Assembly (NCBI GenBank): GCA_006384855.1
Contig: VCJN01002608.1
Span: forward strand, 1 to 64,000
Length of the DNA: 64,000 nt
Direction: 5' to 3'
Source: Tetraselmis striata
Lineage: Eukaryota; Chlorophyta; Chlorodendrophyceae; Chlorodendrales; Chlorodendraceae
A program made the translations under genes and the position numbers. This document shows positions 22,954 through 33,699 of this stretch, in pieces. The notes beneath the pieces are model-generated. The model worked only from the letters and a program-made list of their open reading frames with translations. It ran no database searches and had not been told where the DNA came from. How positions within the stretch are numbered: position 1 is the stretch's first letter; each line of letters begins with the position of its first letter.

Positions 22954-24227
22954 CTTGGTACGCTCCATCCAGAGCTCTGAGTCGCGGGCAGAGCTGCCCT
23001 TTGCCGCCTCATGGGCTCTCACTCGGCGGACCAGATTGTGCATGTTCAGTTTCATCAACTCATTAGGTAAATGTATGCTGCACCATCTGCGCATAGGTCA
23101 GCAAGCGGTTTAAGCCCTCCTCACGCTGCTTTTTTATGTACTCGTTGACACGCTGGCAATCTTCACTGTCAGCAGGAGCGTCACACTCCTCGCAGTCCCT
23201 CATGTAGTGGACGACCGCTCCTTGCAACGCATGCCACATGACTGCCATGCGTTGATGCTCTGCGCTGTCAAACATACCCCTGCAGGAATTGCCGCGCATG
23301 CCACGTACTCAGTAGACAGCACCCCACTACAGCGGAACATGGTTGTGTTACTCCTACCACTAGCATGGAGGGGCCCTCACCCAAGGACCAGCACTGCCAT
23401 AGTCTCCACGATATGCATGAAGTCCTCGCATGTCCAGTTGGCACACACCACACCGCTAGTGCCGGCTGACGGCATCATCGGCCGGACTGACCTGCCAAAG
23501 TCACTGGTCAGCAAGGCGACCAGCGCCATCCGCTTGTCCATCTTCTTCATTTTGTGCCGCATATCATGTGAGGGCACACACATATCAGCAACGCCCCTTG
23601 CGGCAGGAACCACGGGCGGTCAGCAACATCGACGTAAAAGATCAATAACCTTCAGGGTGCCGACATACTCCCAAAAGTCCTTGACTACCCCCAGTAGTAG
23701 TGCATGTGCTATCGGTAGCGGCCAAAAGTCAACATAGCTTATATACTGCCAGCGCACAATTTGAGAGAGGCCTGAAGTGACGGCTATCGGCATGAATGGC
23801 ACGATGCGCCCTACGCCAGCCTCCACTGCCAGATACATCATATATGCGCTGGACATTTGCGGGTGGGCATCCCCGCAGTAGGCAATGCTGGGTTGGTAGT
23901 CATCGTCGGCAGTCTTTCCCTGCGCTGCGTCCATCACCACCATGTGCACGCCGTCTACATAGCCGTCGCAGTAAGGGGCGCCTGGACGGCAGACTCCAAA
24001 GTAGTAGCACTTGCATGCACCCGAAGCCGCCCATGTATGATCAGCATCATCCAGAGTGGTAATAAGATATCTGCATGCAGACATATCACGCATGATTGTA
24101 CAGTCATACCTTTTTCTTGTCCCTGCCCTCTGTACTATGTAGCAGACAGTAGGAGCAGCCGTGCCACGATGTAACTCCACCACGCTTCATAGCTTTGGAG
24201 CGTCCAGGCATATCAGCAAAGAAGGCG

Positions 24228-24230
<3 letters not shown>

Positions 24231-24282
<52 letters not shown>
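24231..24282. repeat. (AT)26 microsatellite
   Basis: Perfect AT dinucleotide array inside the decayed CACTA-like gene. Confidence 0.9.
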
Positions 24283-24287
<5 letters not shown>

Positions 24288-24535
24288 CCATCATCCCACG
24301 TTGTGCATGTCAGTGTTATATCCCGGCGGCAGCCAATCGCAAGCTAACGTGCCCACTTCAGGTTGACAGTGGGTACACACCTGATGTTGCAAGTCACGGC
24401 GCGCTCTGGACTTCTTGCCATCGTTGTAAGTCAACTACTCATACACATCTTGAACAGTCAATGCGCCCTCCGCGCTCTACCTCGAGTGTCTCCTCTACAT
24501 ACATGTCAATTTGCTTTGGTGCAAAGGGCCCTGGG

Positions 24536-24690
24536 ATGATGATCAACATCTTCATGTTGCTTTTCTCCCCCCGATTCGATGATGGCATGTCCTGACACCA
24601 GCAGTAATAGGCCACACCGCACTACCGCATGTCAAAACCACCCAACTATAATTATACTCATATATATTATCCCGCTGCATATAACAGCCA
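24536..24690 (-). repeat. Duplicated exon-intron segment, copy 1 (partner 25886-26045)
   Basis: About 150 bases are repeated in direct orientation at 25886-26045. The duplicated unit includes the end of an intron (acceptor CTGGTGTCAG here, CAGGTGTCAAG there) and the start of an exon reading SSNRGEKSNMKMLIII here. The second copy breaks off after the ATCATCCTAG. Between them lies ~1.2 kb of unrelated sequence. Confidence 0.65.
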
Positions 24691-25885
24691 CGGCGCACCC
24701 AGCGGGTGCCTAACCGGAGATATAGCGACATATACATTTCGCGGTACGTTGTTTAGTACTCTAGAATAGTGTATCGTGTTTATCGCTTATTTTCCGGTAT
24801 ATTCCGCTCGTGTGGTGCGTAGCAGTGCGCGAAAACGGCCTCCTGTCGGCCGCAAGCCACGGACGGGCAGTACCCGTTCGGCTCACGGAGGGGGCGATGT
24901 TCACGGCCCCATGCCCGAGCCGAACGGGCACCATCTGCCCTGGAAATAGAATAGGTCCATAGTCCATCTCATAGGGATGCTATAGAAAAATGGAGCTAGA
25001 GGTCGGGGGCTAGAGAGACAGTGCCCCATGTGCCCCTGATTCAAGAAGCCGTCCGATCTTGGAGCCCGCGTTTTCGGAAATACACCCCCGGCCTCAACCC
25101 CTCCCGCGGGGGCGGCTCAGGTAGCTCACTGCTTATCGATCGTATGAGCACTAGTAGAGCTACCAGTTTGAGAGTAGGCGGTCAGTTTGCGGTCAATCTC
25201 AGTCGATGCCGGCCCGATGGGCCCGACCGCCCCGGATTTTCCGCGCTCCCGACCCCCTCCCGCATAGGCATCGCCTGCCACCTGAAGCTATCTATTTAGC
25301 CCGCCGCACATGTACCGTCCCATGGTCTAGCTTCTAGGGGTGCGGTAGAGCCCATGAGTGGCCCATGAGGTGGTCGGTGCGCGGTACCCCATCTCCCCCC
25401 ATATTCTTGAGCCGAGATTAGATAAACGGGCTGAATGGGGGGCCGGCCGACCACCACCCGTAGATGAGTGATCGACGCGCCACCCATCTACCTAGGCTTG
25501 CCGAAGGCCACTAAACCCATATGCTAGTGATAGAGACCGATATGGGTCGATTTGTCTGCTTATAGGTGCACCGGGAGCCGATGGAGCGACGGGTAGCTGT
25601 GATAATCTTTAAAATAGCGAAATGCGGTTATCGGGAGGAGGTGAGACACGGGATAAATCGCACGATTCTTCACCCGTGCCTCATCAAATCCCAAACGACT
25701 CGGCCCATATCCCACTCCTAGCCCATAAGGGCCCATGGATGGTGGTATAGAGGCTCTCGTTCACGTCATGTGCACTGCTAGCGGCCGATTCGGGGGTGGG
25801 ATGGGGGTTGTTCTTGTACGGGTACATGAGACACCGTGCGCGCGCTATATCGCCGATTTTAAACACCGTGCGGGTGCCACACCTA
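24691..25885. other. 1.2 kb insert between duplicated exon copies
   Basis: No reading frame here resembles the surrounding transposase. It contains the hairpin above and several GGGCCCATGAGTGGCCCATG-like GC-rich palindromic words near 25350-25370 and 25720-25740. It could be an insertion or the product of a segmental duplication. Confidence 0.4.
24865..24940. other. Strong hairpin
   Basis: The arm GGGCAG-TA-CCCGTTCGGCTC (24865-24884) is complementary to GAGCCGAACGGGCA...CTGCCC (24917-24940) with a 32-base loop. It lies in the ~1.2 kb stretch separating the duplicated exon. Function unknown. Confidence 0.5.
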
Positions 25886-26370
25886 GGATGATGATCAGCT
25901 TCTTCATGTTGCGCTTCTCCCTCCGATTTGATGATGGCATGTCTTGACACCTGCAGTAATAGGCCACACCGCACTGTAGCAGGTCAAAACCACCCAACTA
26001 TAATCGTAGTCAACTATTTAATTATATCTGACTCGCACCATATAACAACACTTGGGTACGAACCTAATGCCAGATATCCAGCAAGAATATGCTTTGTTGT
26101 AGTGCAGCTCCACCTCATCTCCACATAAATCATACACCCCGTTGTCTTTGTGAGAAAACTGCCCGTTGGTGGCAGCATCCATGGCCTTGCAAGCTTCAGA
26201 GTTCCAAAACCCATTGATAGATTGGTCTCTGCCTGTGCCTCGGCGCAGAGCCCATTCCTCATCCCAAAAGAATCGCATCACCACCTGCATCGTGTTTCGT
26301 GCAGCAGCAACAAGAACTCAATTAAGCTTTGCGCTGACAATGCTGCCGATGAGTGGGCCCAAACGGAAGG

Positions 26371-26389
26371 AAGGGGGGGGGGGGGGGGC
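26371..26389. repeat. G-rich homopolymer
   Basis: An almost pure run of G residues (AAGGAAG then about 18 G). A short 17-base direct duplication, GGTGGGTCACCATGGTG, follows at 26453-26490. Confidence 0.7.
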
Positions 26390-27582
26390 GCATCACCTCA
26401 CACACGTTGAAGTAGTAGAAAAAACTTGCGCGGTTGAGGCGTGGTTGGGCGCGGGTGGGTCACCATGGTGCAATGGTGGGTCACCATGGTGCAATGGCTC
26501 GGGTGTCCAGCGCGTCAAATTGCAGCGAGGGCATCGGTCGTCGTAGCTCGTGTCACCATACAGGGAGTGGCCGTACCGATGCTCGTCGCACGGGCATCAA
26601 TGAACGATATACTTCTTTATGTCCGGGACGTAATGGCACTACTCCATATGGTACCATGTCTCGGTAAGCTCTGACCCGTCCTTCGGTAGTATGTGTTTGT
26701 TTAGCAGCTTCGACAACCTCTCGAATGCCGCCGTCTTTATGTTGTGCTTCAGCTTATTCCACTCGCAGAGATTGAGCGCGGCCTCCATCAGGGTGGCGTC
26801 GGCACCGGTGTACAATTGACGGCGTCTGTCGCGAAGGGGGTGGGGGAGCAGGTGTTAGCAACGGACAAAGAGGAGCCACACAGGGGGGGAGGGGGAGTCG
26901 ACACGATACATGCTCACCTCGTCCTGTCGTCGTACTTCCCTCGAGCGCCGCTGGTCCCGGTATTGAAGTCATACCCCGCGCCAGCGTCTCCTTCACCGTC
27001 GCTATCGCTACGGCTGTCGTTAGAGGGGTTGCCTTCCTCGATCCCTGCGACAATGCCTTCGGCGCCATTGTCGGAGTCGGCGTCGGAGTCGCTGTCGGCG
27101 TCGAGAAGTTCGTGTAGCTCATGTTAGAGTGCACGCGCAAGCATCTAAACGAACGCGCGTGTAAGCGTCATTTTCAGCAAATCATCGTTTGCACCTTGCC
27201 AATGCGATAGTCTTACCAATACCTGACCTATGGGGCAAGAACGCGGGCAAGCACCCCCCGAAGGCACCGTCGGTGGGTGCGCAAGGGGCGCACCGCCAGT
27301 AGGTCGTCAATGGCGCCTTGAGGCGACATGTGAGTGAAATCGCCCAGCTACTCTGTCGTCAATTATAGCGGTTGTATCGATCTCCGACTCAGATAGCTCT
27401 TCCGAGTCGCCGTCGTCGTAAATCACCTTCATCACCAGCTCCCTATCCGCCGGGTCTGCGTCCTCGTTATCCCATCTCCAACTGACGACCCGGATGTTGG
27501 ATGATACACACGGGTGGCTATCACGGGGCGGCGTGGGAGGAGTAACGGGACGTCATGGAGGGCAACGGAGGCAGGGGGGCGT

Positions 27583-27606
27583 GGGGGGGGGGGGGGGGGG
27601 GGGGGG
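27583..27606. repeat. G24 homopolymer
   Basis: A run of 24 G residues between the CACTA-like gene and LINE 2. The neighbouring 131-codon open frame is driven by it and is not supported. Confidence 0.9.
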
Positions 27607-27989
27607 CTGGCCGAGAAAGCTCTCCCGCGGCCCGAACGTCTTGGTTATGATAGTCCCCACGTGAAGTTCGGCATTCATCTCCTGCGCTGCCATGCTTGCT
27701 GCCATGCCACCATCAGACGACACCGAACGCCCCTCCCCGCCGCTTGCAACAAAGTTCCGAAGAGCATGGACCTCGAGATCACATATTTACAAACATGGGC
27801 AGTCACGAGGGCGGCATGCCGCTCCACCAACCCCGAGCCGCGGAGTTCACTCCCATACCAGCTCCATATTAAACGATCTCCCATAGCTAGGAACGGCCCA
27901 ACTCTGTAGCTCACCCCTCCCCGGGGAGCTCACTATTACATGCACCCTCGCAACTGGTGAGGGACTATATCTTGAGCACGGCGGTGCCT

Positions 27990-30900
27990 CGCCGCACCGG
28001 CTCCAGTCTAGTCTCTAATCCTTCCCCTCCGAGCATATTGCTTGCGTGTCATAGCCAGGCACGGCTCTACACTCGGCCGTAGGTGTAGGGGCTTGGCTGC
28101 GTGTGGCATGATCCTGGGGTGGCGCTGGTAATTAGGGAACCAGGCGCTACACATAAGTGTATCTCCGCGCCCCTCTCCCGCGTTGTGCCCATACCCGAGC
28201 TGGTCAGCCTCTCGGAACCTCCATTGTTGTGCAGGAGGGTGGGAGCGGGGGCTAATAAAGGGGCTCTCTCGCAATTTGAGAACCTGGCCCTGAGAAAACA
28301 GCTCCATCAGGGATTCGAGCTGAGGGAACTTGACAATAATATTTGACCCCCGACGCACGGCCGCACCCTGGGCAAGCCACCTGCCGCATTGGGAGCGGTG
28401 CGCCCTCGGTTGCAAGCTAGGGGATGTAAACCAGCTCGGGCCATAACGGACATAGTGATCTGGCTCCCAACCACCGAGGCCAGGCATGGGCTAGGCAGAA
28501 AGAAGTATCCGGCAGCGACCTCCAGCAGCTCATGCGGAGTCATGACCGTCCGCGCGGTGGGGATGGACACTGTCCACATGCCCGACGCCACGTCGAGCTG
28601 GTTGGACAAGATCCGTTCCCTACATGTGATAGGGAAAGCGCACACCTCATTCTGAAGCCGAGAGTTTTGGGCTTGGTCTAGAAATGCCTTCAGCTCCCTT
28701 TTGCGAGCCCGACGCAGCCTCCGCTTCCCGCTCCATCACGCGGGCATCCGCGTCGCTCAGGTGGCCAGTAGTAGCCGCCTAGCGGCGACCCCACGCCTCG
28801 TGCACCGCCGCGGGGTAGCTGGCCGACCCACGAGCATCGTTGAGGAAGTGGTCATACCAACGGGCGGAAGAAGTTGCGCTGAAGTTGCATCGGCCAGGTA
28901 CGGACCCAAGCTGTGGGTCAAAGAAACCAAGGGTGGGGGTGTTGGTGTCGGAGTTCCTACTGAGGAATATCGGGAGGATGCCGTGATTCATGCAGCCGTT
29001 GAAGGCGGCAACATGAACGGCATGCATGCGGCGGATGCCAACGCCCTTCAATTGAGTGGGGAGGTGAAGCATGCTGCGCGCCATGGCCGCTGCACCCTCG
29101 CTCAAAGTAGCCTCCTCTGCTACCATGGGGTCAGGGTCGTGCAAAAGCTCCGCCAAGAAATCGGTGACCAACTCCGGATCGGTGTTGGTGCCGTACGTGG
29201 AGAGATCAAAAGAGACCCCTAGCACCCGCTCGACCGCCGTGAGGACGGTGGCATCCACTGCCTCCGCGAAGGCCTCTATCTCGGGCGGGAGGCAGTTGCG
29301 GAGCCAATACCCCGCCCTGTGCTGCATGCAATGCTTGAGCATGGCCCATGCGTGGTGATGCATGGCGTGGGTCTACCGGCGGCTGGGCTTGGCAAATAGG
29401 AGCTTGCTCAGGCTGGCGTCCATCTCCTCTAGTAGCTCCTCTACTTTGCCGCGCATGTAGGCGTGCACATACCCTAGCGATCCGAGCGGCACGTTGAGGA
29501 CCAGGATGCCGTGGTGGCCATCCAGCTCGGGCCACTCGATGCCAGCCGGAGCCTCACGCCGCGCAGCCTCCATGTCCGCGCCGTACCTACGCGTGAATTT
29601 TGTCGAAGCACACCTTCAAGCCCCACGGACGCTCTGATGGACATGCGAAAGGCGTGAAGGACCGGCCAAACAAGCTCCGGGTGGCCCACAAGATATCTAT
29701 CGTCGGCGTTGAAGCGCGCCGCCCCGCATGTGACCTCCAACATGCGGTCGCACTCATGCACGTCGGAGAAAATTGCGACATATAAGGAGGTGGTGGCCAA
29801 CGGCGCGCCATGTTGCACGCTGTCCTCCGACCGCAGAGGGGCGCGCGGACCGATCGTCCACGAGCAGAAACGAATCCGTAGAGAGGGAGGCAAGGAGTGC
29901 AGGGATGACAAAGTATAGAGGAGAGCAATCGATGTGGCGTTGGACGATGGTGCGGCGCCACGTCTCGCTGCAAGCGTTGCGAAGTTCGGTGTGGACGATG
30001 ACGGCACGTGGGCCAAGCTTCTCGGCGATGAGGCGGACGCCGTGGATGAGTACGTAGTCCCCGGCGGAAATGCCGACGCCAAGTTGAGACGGCGCGAGCA
30101 CTTACACTTAAGCCTCCGTCATGTTGTCCACCACCGCCCGCTCCGCTGCGCGCTGCTCTGCCTTCCCGACTGCCACAGGCCGCACGCCCAGGGCCCCACC
30201 CTCACCTAGCATCTTGACAAGGGCCACAAGCCCAGCAGAGGCGAAGAGCCGGTTGAAGCACCCGGGCCGGCGACCTGGGAGGTACATTTAGGCGACCTCC
30301 GACATGGCGCTGACCGCCGCAGGCCCCGACGCCGTGGTGTATTCGTCCACCGAGCAACGGAGATACTCGTTGCGCATGCATGAAGGCCTTGCCGGTTGTT
30401 GGTACGGCACGCGTATGTCCACCGTCAGGGCAGCCCCGTCGAGCGACAGATATCATACGCGGCGTCTCGGATCGGGTGGCCACGGGACGGGTGCTTGTCG
30501 CGCAACTGTGCGAGGATAGCAGGATCGGATGGGTCGCCCACACCCTTAGAAGAGAGTCGGCCCGCCCCTCGGGAGAGCTCTCCGTTATCCACCAACGCCA
30601 CCACGGTGTCCGCAGTGCCCACGAGCATCGCCGCAAAGAGGTCACCGTCCGTTAGATGTTGGCGGCCATGTCCGGCATAGAGCGCTTCGGTGTGGGCGTC
30701 GTCCTATGAGCGCACGAGTTCGGTCATGCGCCGCTCGGCGAATGCGCGGAAGCGCCGCGCCAAGGCTTGTTGCCGCCGCCGCCCTCTTCGGCCCGGGGCC
30801 ATGACAGAGCAACAACTGCGGCAGCATGTACTTCCACTTAAACGCCCTATCCAACACCACCTGATTATCGGCCTCCACCGCCGCCACCACCCGCTCAGTC

Positions 30901-31320
30901 ACGCAGCGTTGTCCCTCCGCCCACGCTTCTTGGAAGTCGATAGAGAGCGCCGTCTCCATGGACATCTCCGCCGGCATGTGCACCATGTCCACGTCGGAGA
31001 GGTGGTCCATCGCACCCCAACCCACCCCGTCGCCGGCCGGAGATGGGAGAGTAGGGAGAGGCGGATACCGAGCCCGTGAGGGCTGGATACCGGGGCGGCC
31101 GGCCGGTGCACCCACATGAAGCGGAGCGGGAGCAACAACCGGGGGCACTACGACGCCCCCGGACGTAGCGACGGGCGGCAATGCATGCGTGCGAAACCAG
31201 CACCGACGATTGTCCCGCTCCACCGGCGCGGCGCCTCTTCCGACGGCGGTGCCGCTCGGCCAGCACGGCACACCACTTTGGCTAGCGACAGCGGCGACCT
31301 CAGCGAAGGCCACCACGTCA
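27990..31320 (-). mobile_element. LINE-like retroelement 2, degraded
   Basis: Minus-strand blocks in the order found in LINE 1: an N-terminal region with FQEAWAEGQRCVTERVVAAV (about 30920); PSDPAILAQLRDKHPSRGHP (about 30500), the linker before the polymerase; VRPVAVGKAEQRAAERAV (about 30150); LRNACSETWRRTIVQR (about 29960), a worn form of LRNAFNxVSR; ADDRYLVGHPELVWPVLHAF (about 29690), the catalytic Asp pair; HHHAWAMLKHCMQHRAGYWL (29360-29290); LPTQLKGVGIRRMHAVH (about 29050), thumb; and NQLDVASGMWTVSIPTARTV (about 28590). Frames change several times. It belongs to the same broad family as LINE 1 but is clearly diverged from it. Confidence 0.65.
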
Positions 31321-31469
31321 GCCGGGTGGTGCGCAACGCGTACTCATGCTAGTTTGAATTACAGTAACAAACGCGTACTCATACTCGTACCATTTACATA
31401 ACATTAAATAGTAATATGATGTACTCAAGGATTATTATGTCCCGCCATCAGCGCTACTGTGCCAGTGCC

Positions 31470-31990
31470 AGTCTTGTCCCGGGGGGCGGAAAAATCAGCG
31501 CTGATCCTATGATTATATTCGGGTACTTATTTAGTTATGTAAGCGGGTAGTTTTTAAGTCGCTACAGGTAGGTGTACTGCATATGATAATATATCCCGTC
31601 CCTTGGACATGAAACTTTCTCATATAAGCGGTTATTGACGAGCAGTACAAGTTGCCATGCGAGTAGTAGTAACAGTCTCGTGATGTTGCTGGCGCGAAGC
31701 TGGCGCCAGCATCATAATACTGGCGCGGGGAGTGGATTATGTACGAATCGTAATGTTGAGTCGCCAAATCTAATATAGCGTTGAACACTGTAAATTTTAT
31801 TTAGCGACTACATGAGCTAGCAGCAGAAGGCGATATCGGAAATCACCACAATAAAACACTGTAAAATAGTAGTAAACGACACACTGTACACTACGGACAG
31901 CATCAGATATTATCAGTACCAGTGTGAATTACAAAAAGGACAGTTCCCCAGAATTAGAAAATCAACACAGTACCAATAGCAGTAGCAGTA
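31470..31990 (+). repeat. Dispersed repeat R3, copy b
   Basis: Shares AAAATCAGCGCTGATCCT, CATGAAACTTTCTCATAT, the GAGTAGTAGTAACAGTCTC block and CACTACGGACAGC with copies a (16440) and c (34540). Its right half also matches 11190-11275. It was interrupted by a LINE tail at 31795-31855. Confidence 0.65.
31795..31855 (-). mobile_element. Very short LINE 1-family tail with target duplication
   Basis: The minus strand reads the last bases of the LINE 1 family 3' UTR (GGTGATTTCCGATATCGCCT, then TCTGCTGCTAGCTCATGTA and A-rich sequence). It is flanked on both sides by AACACTGTAAA (31784-31794 and 31855-31865), an 11-base target duplication. Repeat R3 copy c at 34780 has a single AACACAGTAAAA at this place. 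This is a clean LINE insertion of only ~60 bases. Confidence 0.75.
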
Positions 31991-32069
31991 ACAAGATGTA
32001 ATTTGCTTTTTAATAGTGAGCGTCGCCTATCCAGCGCTTTCCGTAACTGGATCTGCCCAAACGGCCGTC

Positions 32070-32310
32070 GTGGAGGTATTCAGTTCAGCCTGAGCTGAAT
32101 TCAGCTGAATTCAGCTGAACAGACTTCAGCCTAATTTCAGGCCCTTAATTCAGCCTGAAGTCTGTTCAGTTCAGGTATGCACGCAGGTATTCATACTGAA
32201 TTCAGGCCAAGAGACCCCCCCCCCCCCCCCCCCCCCAACAGCGGCGCAGAGCAGTGACATTTTTTGTGCGATTGAAAAGATTGTTACATGTGTGACAACC
32301 ACGGGACCGC
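32070..32310 (+). repeat. GAATTCAGC-rich snap-back repeat, copy 2, with C22
   Basis: Colinear with 14335-14580: iterated CTGAATTCAGC words, AGTTCAGGTATGCACG, a C tract (22 residues, 32215-32236) and GGCGCAGAGCAGTGACA...ATTGTTACATGTGTGA. The C tract is about three times longer than in copy 1. Confidence 0.65.
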
Positions 32311-32974
32311 CGGTATGGGACACGGACTGAATATAGGCGCGGAAGGGAACTGGGACGAGTCACTAGCGCTACGGCGGTAATAAATAGCGGGGGGGCGGGC
32401 GGCGGCATGGCCGCGGGGTGATGCCGCCGCTGCGCTACTTGCGATCATGTGATTAGCCCTCCCGATGACACCGGAACGCCACCCTCGCCGGCGTTCACGA
32501 CTGCAGGCTCCGCGGCTAGCTCAGCAGCATCCCCACGGCTCGTTGGTATCGTGAGGGAAGAGTGCATGGTTTGGTGAGGCGAAAGTGGTGTGGCAGTGTG
32601 TGATGTGCGTTGCGGATCTCCTTCCAGCATCGTGGCGTCCGGCAGCCGTCAGCATGGAAGCAAGGTCAATAGCTAGCGCCAAAGATAACATAACCCATAA
32701 TAACATATTATACAAATTCAAATCGTTTTACACCGGCCGTGCATATATTGCAAATTATCGCGTCAATACTAGCTAATCTACTGAAACGGGGCTATTTATT
32801 ACTATCCGCCACACATCTTGGCCATATACGGCTACGCCACGTAGGACACCCCAATGGGCAGCAGAAAACTATCTCCACGGATTGGGACTATTCAGAGGTA
32901 GTCAGTCCTATAGCCGGGCCCCACACTTGAAACTCGTATTTCTAAAGGGACTTCGGATAGAGGGTATTCATGCC
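32311..32974. other. Region without recognised gene
   Basis: Open frames of 60-68 codons on both strands show no motif. No splice-supported exon was found. Confidence 0.4.
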
Positions 32975-33065
32975 ATTTCCGGGAGGTATTCAGGCTGGAC
33001 TGAATTCAGCTGAAGTCGGGACTTCAGGCTGAAGTACCATGAACTGCGGGCCCTTCAGCGCAACC
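32975..33065 (+). repeat. GAATTCAGC-rich repeat, partial copy 3
   Basis: GGTATTCAGGCTGGACTGAA then TTCAGCTGAAGT matches the left part of copies 1 and 2. The rest is missing. Confidence 0.5.
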
Positions 33066-33224
33066 CCGGTAGTTATATGCATGAAATGCTGTATGATAAT
33101 CCAGCGAAGCGTCGATTTTTCGGCGGTGAGCTTTATTGCCGTACGGGTACCCGTATAGTGCAGCGGATCGGGCCTATAGGTGCGTGACTAAAGCGCTTAT
33201 CTACTGGCATGTACTACTAAGTAC

Positions 33225-33570
33225 TATAATCCACCCACCCGCCCGCCCGCCCGCCCACCCACGGTCCTTAATTACACAGCCGTCCGATTACGATCTCACG
33301 GTTAGGACGGAGGCTATGAGTACTGGTACTCGCTACTCGCTGCTGGTAATGGAAAAAAAACTCGGGTACTTCAAAGCGCTGGCAATGCGAACGCTCGCTG
33401 CTGGTAGTGGTACTCGCTACTCGCTGCTGGTACTGCTGGTACTGCTGGTACTAGTACTGGTTCTCGCTACTCGCTGCTGGTAATTGAAAAAAAACTCCGG
33501 TAATTCAAAGCGCTGGCAATGCAAACGCTCGATGCTCGTACTTCAAAGCGCTGGCAATGCAATTGAGTAC
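33225..33570 (+). repeat. Degenerate tandem repeats (CCCG and CTGGTA words)
   Basis: A CCCGCCCG run at 33236-33259 is followed by imperfect repeats built from ACTCGCTACTCGCTGCTGGT, GAAAAAAAACTC and TTCAAAGCGCTGGCAATGC. The last of these words occurs three times (33371, 33507, 33543). Open frames here follow the repeat and are not genes. Confidence 0.6.
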
Positions 33571-33699
33571 ATGTGCTAGACGCAACATTCAAGAAATCCA
33601 CACAGAAATCCAGAAGGAAATCCAGAAGGAAATCCAGCTACGGGCCGACAGAGGCGGGAACCGCCATGGTAGCCACCGACCAGGCATCGCCACTCGCCA

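Larger units (their letters stand above)
22954..27510 (-). pseudogene. CACTA-like (Tnp2/DUF4218-type) transposase gene, decayed
   Basis: Minus-strand blocks, N- to C-terminal: an acidic segment VMKVIYDDGDSEELSESEID (27480-27360); LLDADSDSDADSD...KYDDRTR (27118-26918, donor GAG|GTGAGC); an exon from 26825 with LYTGADATLMEAALNLCEWN and a Cys-rich CPCDEHRYG...CPRCNL; GFWNSEACKAMDAATNGQF and DNGVYDLCGDEVELHYNKAY (26260-26100); MKMLIIIPGPFAPKQIDMYV (24550-24490); SYVDFWPLPIAHALLLGVVK (23750-23690); and LMKLNMHNLVRRVRAHEAAK then SELWMERT (23055-22956). The order matches Tnp2 plus DUF4218 as I know them from CACTA-type elements. In-frame stops interrupt the Cys-rich exon, and part of the middle is duplicated and interrupted. 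CACTA termini were not found. Confidence 0.55.

Noticed and set aside
26453-26490. Target-site duplication
   Set aside because: The 17-base direct repeats are adjacent to each other with no insert between them; this is a simple tandem duplication.
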